DNA from: Desulfovibrio sp.
GTDB taxonomy: Bacteria > Desulfobacterota > Desulfovibrionia > Desulfovibrionales > Desulfovibrionaceae
Length of the DNA stretch: 7,098 nt
NCBI GenBank assembly: GCA_014804915.1
Contig: JAAUYW010000066.1
Location: forward strand, 4,638-11,735
Direction of reading: 5' to 3'
Shown: positions 1 to 4,371 of the stretch, piece after piece
Layout of the letters: each line of letters opens with the position of its first letter
Position numbering within the stretch: position 1 is the stretch's first letter
The notes under the pieces: model-generated
What the model was told of the DNA's origin: nothing
The model's input: the letters and a program-made list of their open reading frames with translations, nothing else
Databases searched by the model: none
Position numbers and translations under genes: made by a program

Positions 1-21
1 TTCTCCGGCCACAAGATATAT

Positions 22-1641
22 TTATGCCGCTTCAGGCTTGCGCTCAAGGCAAGCCTTGAGATCTTCATCCGGAGTAGTCATCAGTTTAAGTCCAAACTGT
101 TCGGTAATGACTTTCAGGATATCCGGCGAAACAAACGCTGGCAATGTGGGGCCAAGAATAATGTTTTTGACTCCAAGCGAAAGCAGGGTCAGGAGAACGG
201 CGACAGCTTTCTGCTCATACCAGGAAATGATGAGCGAGAGGGGCAGATCGTTCACTGTGCAATTGAGCGCTTCCGCCAGAGCCAGGGCGGTTTTTACCGC
301 GGTATAGGCATCGTTGCACTGGCCACAGTCCATGTAGCGGGGGAAACTGCCAAGCATGCCCAGATCCTTGTCATAAAAGCGGAATTTGCCGCAGGCAAGC
401 GTCAGCACCACAGTATCCCTGGGGGTCTTCTCCACAAATTCAGTATAATATTTGCGCGAGGGCCTTGCTCCGTCGCAGCCTCCCACCAGGAAGATGTGCT
501 TAAGCTGGCCCTTGCCTACAGCCTCCAGAATGGCTGGCGCGGCATCGTGCATGGTCTTGCGGCCGAAACCGGTCATTATTTCCTTGCCTGGCTCATCTTC
601 GGCAAAGCCCGGCATTTCCTGCGCCATTTTTATGACTTCGGAGAAATCGCGGCCATGCACATGCCTGCAGCCAGGCCAGCCCACATTCTGGGTGGTAAAC
701 ATGTGGTCCGCATAAGTCTTTGGATTCTGCAGGCAGTTTGTCGTCATGACTATAGGGCCAGGGAAATTCGGAAATTCCTTCTGCTGATTTTCCCAGGCTG
801 TGCCAAAATTGCCAGCCAGATGGGGATAAGCCTTCAGTTTTGGATAGCCGTGGGCAGGCAGCATTTCGCCATGCGTGTAAATATTGATGCCTGTGCCTTC
901 CGTTTGCCTGAGCAATTCTTCAAGGTCGAGAAGATCGTGTCCAGAAATGAGAATCGCCTTGCCCTTGCGATGGCCCAGCGAGAATTTGGATGGCTCCGGA
1001 TCGCCAAAATGTCCGGTATTGCCGGCATCCAGCAGCTCCATTGCCTTCATGTTGGCCTTGCCGCACTCAAGCGCCAGCTCCAGCCAGCCGCCCAGATCGC
1101 GGGTCTCATTATCCCATTGTGAGCCGGCAATAAGCGCCTTGCGCACAAATTTCGAGAGTTCGGCATCGCGCTGGCCCAGACGGGCTGCATGATCCTTGTA
1201 GGCGCAAAGCCCCTTGAGGCCAAAAAGCAGCAGCTGCATGGCAGAGTCGGCATCGCGGTTGGAGCTGAACGCGCCAAGGCCAACAACAGTTTCCGGCAGG
1301 CTTTTCAGGTATTCATCCAGAGTCTGTTGCAGATCATCCGGCGTTTCTCCAGTTTGCGCAGCAAGCGTGCGACAATGCTCGAATGCCAGCGCCTGCATGT
1401 CACGCAGGGCGGCAGGATCAAAATTGACATTGGTCAGAGTCGCAAACAGGGCATCAGCAATGAAATCATCATACGAAGTAGTATCAATACGGTGGCTGGC
1501 CTGCTCCACAAGAGATGATAGCCGGCGCAACAGATAGACGAGCTGATCCTGGATTAAAGCCACCTGCGGATCCTTGCCGCAGACTCCGGTAACTGTGCAG
1601 CCAATGCCTTTGGCTGTTTGCTCACATTGATCACAAAACAT
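22..1641 (-). CDS. hcp: Hybrid cluster protein (hydroxylamine reductase, prismane protein)
   Basis: Complete 539-residue protein, the usual length for the Desulfovibrio-type (class I) family. It carries an N-terminal cubane cluster site C3, C6, C15, C21 (CX2CX8CX5C) and all expected ligands of the Fe-S-O hybrid cluster: H235, E259, C303, C389 (the persulfide cysteine, in GGCDGARPS), C417, C442 (GQCNDAY), E476 and K478 (WYEQK). These line up with the Desulfovibrio vulgaris ligands H244, E268, C312, C406, C434, C459, E494 and K496, with smoothly growing offsets. The family is cytoplasmic; it reduces hydroxylamine in vitro and is linked in vivo to nitric oxide detoxification and protein S-nitrosylation. 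The ATG at 1641 is chosen because AAGGAG sits five bases upstream and the protein then begins MFCDQC as in homologues; the 26-codon extension to a TTG at 1719 runs through an inverted repeat. The gene looks intact. It follows the permease gene by 104 bases; a separate promoter is likely but not proven. Stop is TAA. Confidence 0.97.
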   Translation of the reverse strand: MFCDQCEQTAKGIGCTVTGVCGKDPQVALIQDQLVYLLRRLSSLVEQASHRIDTTSYDDFIADALFATLTNVNFDPAALRDMQALAFEHCRTLAAQTGETPDDLQQTLDEYLKSLPETVVGLGAFSSNRDADSAMQLLLFGLKGLCAYKDHAARLGQRDAELSKFVRKALIAGSQWDNETRDLGGWLELALECGKANMKAMELLDAGNTGHFGDPEPSKFSLGHRKGKAILISGHDLLDLEELLRQTEGTGINIYTHGEMLPAHGYPKLKAYPHLAGNFGTAWENQQKEFPNFPGPIVMTTNCLQNPKTYADHMFTTQNVGWPGCRHVHGRDFSEVIKMAQEMPGFAEDEPGKEIMTGFGRKTMHDAAPAILEAVGKGQLKHIFLVGGCDGARPSRKYYTEFVEKTPRDTVVLTLACGKFRFYDKDLGMLGSFPRYMDCGQCNDAYTAVKTALALAEALNCTVNDLPLSLIISWYEQKAVAVLLTLLSLGVKNIILGPTLPAFVSPDILKVITEQFGLKLMTTPDEDLKACLERKPEAA

Positions 1642-1646
1642 CCTGA

Positions 1647-1652
1647 CTCCTT
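1647..1652 (-). promoter_or_regulatory. Ribosome-binding site of hcp
   Basis: Minus-strand AAGGAG, five bases before the ATG at 1641. It decides the start of hcp against upstream in-frame TTG (1719) and ATG (1695) codons, which have no comparable site. Confidence 0.85.
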
Positions 1653-1660
1653 GTGATATT

Positions 1661-1691
1661 GATTGAAGCCGCGTCTGGCGCGGCTTCAATC
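1661..1691 (-). repeat. Perfect 13-bp inverted repeat (stem-loop) in the hcp leader
   Basis: Arms GATTGAAGCCGCG (1661-1673) and CGCGGCTTCAATC (1679-1691) are exact reverse complements around a 5-base loop (1674-1678, TCTGG on the plus strand). In RNA this is a stable stem. On the transcribed strand it ends eight bases before the hcp Shine-Dalgarno and is followed by AATATCAC, not a U-run, so it is not a textbook intrinsic terminator. It could be a 3' end or processing signal for the permease transcript, a 5' stabilising or translational control element of hcp, or a dyad operator. The structure is seen; the role is unknown. Confidence 0.8.
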
Positions 1692-1698
1692 GCATAAC

Positions 1699-1720
1699 AT
1701 GCAAATCTGTTAAATGCAAA
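1699..1720 (-). promoter_or_regulatory. AT-rich hcp upstream segment with direct repeat TTTGCAT
   Basis: Between the permease stop and the hairpin the minus strand carries TTTGCAT twice (1714-1720 and 1699-1705), starts 15 bases apart. A poor promoter can be drawn here (TTGCAT, 16 bases, TTATGC). The repeat may be a tandem regulator site or part of an activator-dependent promoter for hcp. As I recall the Desulfovibrio HcpR box, it is a palindrome of the form TTGAC-N4-GTCAA; none is visible between 1642 and 1745. Treat as a weak candidate only. Confidence 0.25.
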
Positions 1721-1745
1721 GTTTTCAGGGAAAATTTCGCTTAGC

Positions 1746-2615
1746 CTATCTGCCATCATAATAATTCAGGCGCCGCTCCATATAGCTGACGCATTTGGAC
1801 AGCAAAAGCGTGATGATCAGGTAGACCAGCGCCACAACCGTATAGGTTTCAAAATACAGGTAGGTGGTGCCTACGAAACTGCGTGCCCGCTGCATGATGT
1901 CCGGCACAGCGAGAATGGAGACAAGCGACGTATCCTTGAGCATGGCGATGCATTCATTGCCGACAGGCGGAAGAATTGTGCGCCAGGCCTGGGGCAAAAC
2001 CACGAGAAACATTGTCTGGAAGCGATTGAAGCCGAGCGAGCGCGCCGCTTCTGTCTGGCCCTTCGGAATTGCGGTAATGCCAGCGCGAAATACCTCGCCC
2101 ATGTAGGCCCCGTAGCAAATCGCGATGGCTGTTACCGCAGAGGCTATGCCGCTGACCTTGACAAATCTTGAAAGCGCGTAATAGATGTAAAACAGCTGCA
2201 CCAGAAGGGGAATGCCGCGAATTACCTCCACATAGGTTGAAGCTGCCAGATTGATAAAGCGATTACGCGAAACTCGCCCGAGACCGGTGACCAATCCAAG
2301 CGGCACTGCGAAACAGATTGAAAGCACTGTAATTTCAAATGTGACAACAACGCCATCTGGCAGGTAAAACAGGATGCGGCGATAGGGATCAGGCCAGAGC
2401 AGACATAGCGCGAGCAGGGAGCCTACCGCTCCCGCAAGGGAAATCGACCAGGCATTGACAAGACGCTTGCCATGCGGATTGGGGATTGACGCGCCTTCGG
2501 TTACAAGAACAATATTGCCCTTGCTCTCTCCATCTTCCAGGTCCAGATCAGTCCGGCCCTGGAATTTTCCCTTTTTGCCAGCCGCGCCAACCAGATCCCT
2601 GATCAAACGGGACAT
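1746..2615 (-). CDS. Amino-acid ABC transporter permease (HisM/GlnP type)
   Basis: 289-residue inner-membrane protein of the polar amino-acid permease family (binding-protein-dependent inner membrane component). After a hydrophilic N-terminus of about 50 residues come hydrophobic segments near 56-74, 88-111, 125-147, 157-175, 225-240 and 255-274. The cytoplasmic EAA loop that docks on the ATPase is clear at about 183-212: E189-A-A, G195 and L207-P208. RGIPLLVQ (133-140) is also typical of the family. It would form the translocation pore, as a homodimer if no second permease exists, and receive substrate from the binding protein encoded just upstream. The ATG at 2615 follows GGAGGT with five-base spacing; a longer frame to 2684 runs through an intergenic hairpin and is rejected. 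The exact substrate cannot be read from sequence. No ATPase gene follows; hcp does. Stop is TAG. Confidence 0.93.
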   Translation of the reverse strand: MSRLIRDLVGAAGKKGKFQGRTDLDLEDGESKGNIVLVTEGASIPNPHGKRLVNAWSISLAGAVGSLLALCLLWPDPYRRILFYLPDGVVVTFEITVLSICFAVPLGLVTGLGRVSRNRFINLAASTYVEVIRGIPLLVQLFYIYYALSRFVKVSGIASAVTAIAICYGAYMGEVFRAGITAIPKGQTEAARSLGFNRFQTMFLVVLPQAWRTILPPVGNECIAMLKDTSLVSILAVPDIMQRARSFVGTTYLYFETYTVVALVYLIITLLLSKCVSYMERRLNYYDGR

Positions 2616-2620
2616 CTCCC

Positions 2621-2626
2621 ACCTCC
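2621..2626 (-). promoter_or_regulatory. Ribosome-binding site of the permease gene
   Basis: Minus-strand GGAGGT, five bases before the ATG at 2615. It fixes the permease start and excludes the 23-codon upstream extension. Confidence 0.85.
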
Positions 2627-2639
2627 ACACCTGGATTTT

Positions 2640-2681
2640 AAAACAGGACTGCCCGGTCGCCAGACTGGGGCAGCCTGTTTT
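2640..2681 (-). terminator. Strong intercistronic stem-loop between binding-protein and permease genes
   Basis: On the plus strand AAAACAGG (2640-2647), one unpaired A (2648) and CTGCCC (2649-2654) pair with GGGCAG (2668-2673) and CCTGTTTT (2674-2681), giving a 14-bp stem; the 13-base loop can pair further (GTC 2656-2658 with GAC 2663-2665). On the minus-strand transcript the stem ends in CCTGTTTT followed by AAAATCC, so it resembles an intrinsic terminator with a short U-tract, and the A/U flanks make it near-symmetric. By analogy with other binding-protein operons, its likely effect is partial termination or protection of the 3' end of the binding-protein mRNA, so that more binding protein than permease is made. 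The structure is seen; the function is inferred. Confidence 0.6.
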
Positions 2682-2700
2682 CACTGCGATATTTCAAAAG

Positions 2701-2719
2701 CCCGCGTCTGGCACGCAAA
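2701..2719 (-). repeat. Small stem-loop just after the binding-protein stop
   Basis: GCGT (2704-2707) and ACGC (2713-2716) pair around the loop CTGGC. On the minus strand three T-G wobbles (2717-2719 with 2701-2703) could lengthen the stem, and GCTTTTG follows shortly after. This could be a weak terminator or a decayed copy of a hairpin like the one before hcp: both contain CCGCGTCTGGC (2702-2712 and 1669-1679). Confidence 0.3.
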
Positions 2720-2728
2720 CCCGAAAAT

Positions 2729-3472
2729 CTACTTGCCCTCGCCCATCCATTTCCTGATCAATTCTGCTTCCTTGCCTGATTCCTTGACTTTTTTTATGCC
2801 CTGATTGAGCTTGTCAACAAGATCCTGGCGTCCCTTGGCGACAGTGAAGCCATAGTATTCCGGCTCGCCGGTCTTGAAAGACAAATTGATTTTGCCTGCG
2901 GTGTCCGGCTTCTTGTTGACATAGTACATTGCAACAGGATCATCGCAGATGACTGCGTCAAGACGCCCGCCGACAAGATCCTGGATGGCAAGGCCTACAT
3001 CATCGTATTCCTTGATGTCAGCGCCGACATCCGCCTTGCGCATTACAAAAATGCCGGTTGTGCCAATCTGGCCGCCCACTTTCTTGCCCCTGAGCTCGGA
3101 CAGGCTCTTGATTTCCTGGCCTGCCGGCAGAATTACGGCCTGCAGCACTTCATAGTATGGATCCGTAAAATCAAACTGCTGCTTGCGCTCTGGCGTAATG
3201 GTGGTGGAGCTTGAAACAATATCGTATTTGCCAGTCGCAACGCCGCCAAAAATGCCATCCCAGGCAATGTTCTGGACATCAACATCGATTCCTGCTTCCC
3301 TGGCAACTTCCTTTATATACTCGACTCCAAATCCTATAGGCTGCTTGTTGTCGTCAAGATATTCCATTGGCGGCCAGGTGCAGTCACTTGCGACTGTATA
3401 CGATTCAGCCGCCATAGCCGCGCTGGCCAGCATTACCGCAGCCAGAAACGCCAGGGCAATTGAACGGTACAT
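2729..3472 (-). CDS. Periplasmic amino-acid-binding protein of an ABC transporter
   Basis: 247-residue solute-binding protein of family 3 (SBP_bac_3), normal length. The N-terminus is a classic Sec signal peptide: M-Y-R, a hydrophobic core at about 5-18, and an A-M-A cleavage site near residue 21, leaving mature AESYTVASD. There is no lipobox cysteine, so a soluble periplasmic protein is expected. Family hallmarks are the ligand-cleft start CTWPPMEY (31-38), TITPERKQQFDFTDPYY (91-107) with R96 as the probable ligand carboxylate-binding arginine, GGQIGTTG (133-140) in the second lobe, and D178 in ICDDPVA. It should capture a polar amino acid and deliver it to the permease encoded 113 bases downstream. 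The ATG at 3472 has GGAGG four bases upstream. A candidate promoter lies at 3514-3541, so this gene probably opens a transcription unit of its own. Substrate not assignable. Stop is TAG. Confidence 0.94.
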   Translation of the reverse strand: MYRSIALAFLAAVMLASAAMAAESYTVASDCTWPPMEYLDDNKQPIGFGVEYIKEVAREAGIDVDVQNIAWDGIFGGVATGKYDIVSSSTTITPERKQQFDFTDPYYEVLQAVILPAGQEIKSLSELRGKKVGGQIGTTGIFVMRKADVGADIKEYDDVGLAIQDLVGGRLDAVICDDPVAMYYVNKKPDTAGKINLSFKTGEPEYYGFTVAKGRQDLVDKLNQGIKKVKESGKEAELIRKWMGEGK

Positions 3473-3513
3473 ATTTCCTCCAGGGCTGGAAGTTAAAAAA
3501 ATATATTGGCGGA

Positions 3514-3541
3514 AATTTACACAGCTTTAAACTGGCGTCAA
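3514..3541 (-). promoter_or_regulatory. Candidate sigma70 promoter for the amino-acid transporter genes
   Basis: Minus-strand TTGACG (-35, 3536-3541; 5 of 6 consensus bases), a 16-base spacer and TAAATT (-10, 3514-3519; 4 of 6). It lies in the 90-base gap ahead of the binding-protein gene, leaving an AT-rich leader of about 35 bases with a run of seven T (3495-3501 as A on the plus strand). It is the best promoter-like match I found between genes. Confidence 0.5.
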
Positions 3542-3550
3542 GCAAAGACT

Positions 3551-3573
3551 GAAAAACCAGCGCTAGCGCCTGC
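3551..3573 (-). terminator. Weak terminator-like hairpin at the end of the YkgJ-family gene
   Basis: The stop codon TAG (3563-3565) sits in a perfect 10-base palindrome GCGCTAGCGC (3560-3569). On the minus strand CAGGCG-CTAG-CGCTG can form a short stem with one bulged G, followed directly by GTTTTTC. The stem is short, so it is a marginal intrinsic terminator. Its position, before a candidate promoter, suits a unit boundary. Confidence 0.3.
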
Positions 3574-4336
3574 GCCCAAGCCCGCTGCAGCGACCGAAAA
3601 TCACAAGCTCCAGCCAGTCCAGGCCAAAAGCCAGGCATGCCTTGTCGCCAGCGACTGAATCCTCGTCAATTATCGCAGGGTCATGCCTGCCAGGCTCCAG
3701 TTTGCTGAATATATCCATTTTACGCAAAAAATCCCTGAACTGATCCGGCTGCCACAGACTGAGTATCGCCATTGACCTGAGACGCGGCTCAATAGGCCTT
3801 TCTCCAGCGGCCACCAGACTCAAGAGACGCATATATGCGTCGTTGAACCTGTTGTATTCCTCAAGTCCCTGGCTTGCCAGCCATTCCCCGGCTGTCCAGC
3901 TGCGGCCGCTGTCAAAGCCGCGGCAATGCGGCTCGCTGACCAGAAAGAACCGCTCCACTACGCCTTCGCGCCCCAGGCGCGTTCCCCTGCCAAGCGGATA
4001 GCAGCGGCAGGCTGCCGGCCTGTCCTCATATACCGAGCAGCCAGCTGGCGAAACGAACGGGCATGGCGCTTCCGGACTCTCGATCATCCTCAGATGAAAC
4101 ATGGGAAAGCCTGTCGCTTCTTCGGCGCGCATGCCAGTAAAGGCGCGTAAAAAACCGGAAGCCGGCATGCCAAGGTTCCGGGCCAGACGCAAGGTGTCAT
4201 ATGGAGTAAGCGGCAAGTTCAGCTGCGCGCAGCAGCGATTGAAACAGGGCGTCTCCGGGCCGCAGGCAAAGCGGAACTTCTCATCCCGTTCCAGGCAGGT
4301 AAGATCATCCATAATCCCGCTGGCGTTGCGGTCCAT
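3563..4336 (-). CDS. YkgJ-family cysteine-cluster protein
   Basis: 257 residues with the zinc/iron-chelating cysteine-cluster pattern of the YkgJ family (often annotated CxxCxxCC or Fe-S-cluster-like). Cysteines fall in two groups: C25, C31, C35, C36 (ACGPETPCFNRCC), and C92, C100, C110, C112, C138 within PCPF...GCSVYEDRPAACRCYPL...HC, the diagnostic core. The C-terminal half (about 140-257) is helical-looking and lacks a domain I can name; it ends in GRRR. No signal peptide or membrane segment, so cytoplasmic. Members are predicted to bind metal, but the biochemical role is unknown. Two starts are possible: the ATG at 4336 has GAGGAG (9-base spacing) and GGGAG (3-base spacing) upstream and is preferred; the ATG at 4372 overlaps the nuclease stop as TAATG and adds 12 charged residues. 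Either way it is translationally close to the nuclease gene and very likely co-transcribed. Stop is TAG. Confidence 0.85.
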   Translation of the reverse strand: MDRNASGIMDDLTCLERDEKFRFACGPETPCFNRCCAQLNLPLTPYDTLRLARNLGMPASGFLRAFTGMRAEEATGFPMFHLRMIESPEAPCPFVSPAGCSVYEDRPAACRCYPLGRGTRLGREGVVERFFLVSEPHCRGFDSGRSWTAGEWLASQGLEEYNRFNDAYMRLLSLVAAGERPIEPRLRSMAILSLWQPDQFRDFLRKMDIFSKLEPGRHDPAIIDEDSVAGDKACLAFGLDWLELVIFGRCSGLGRRR

Positions 4337-4339
4337 TAT

Positions 4340-4351
4340 CTCCCGCTCCTC
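4340..4351 (-). promoter_or_regulatory. Ribosome-binding site favouring the 4336 start of the YkgJ-family gene
   Basis: Minus-strand GAGGAG (4346-4351) and GGGAG (4340-4344) precede the ATG at 4336. The competing ATG at 4372 has only a weak AGGTG. Both starts could be used: one by reinitiation after the nuclease stop, the other by direct initiation. Confidence 0.55.
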
Positions 4352-4371
4352 GCCATCATTCTCATCGCGCA

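Noticed and set aside
1..21. Possible ribosome-binding site (GGAG on the minus strand at 3-6) for a gene following hcp
   Set aside because: Only 21 bases are visible downstream of hcp; no start codon can be seen, so nothing can be supported.
496..1122. 208-codon open frame antisense to hcp on the plus strand
   Set aside because: It lies wholly inside a clearly real gene; its translation shows no recognisable domain, and I saw no convincing ribosome-binding site. Long antisense frames are common opposite GC-leaning coding DNA.
1627..1636. FNR/CRP-like half-palindrome TTGATCACAA
   Set aside because: It lies within the first codons of hcp, so it is poorly placed for activation and is explained by coding sequence.
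1661..1691. The hcp leader dyad as a classical intrinsic terminator of the permease gene
   Set aside because: On the transcribed strand no U-run follows the stem; it is kept as a stem-loop of unknown role.
1642..1719. N-terminal extension of hcp to a TTG start
   Set aside because: It would translate the inverted repeat, has no ribosome-binding site, and homologues begin at the MFC motif.
3405..3638. 77-codon minus-strand open frame spanning the gap between the YkgJ-family and binding-protein genes
   Set aside because: It overlaps both genes in another frame, crosses the candidate promoter and has no family resemblance.
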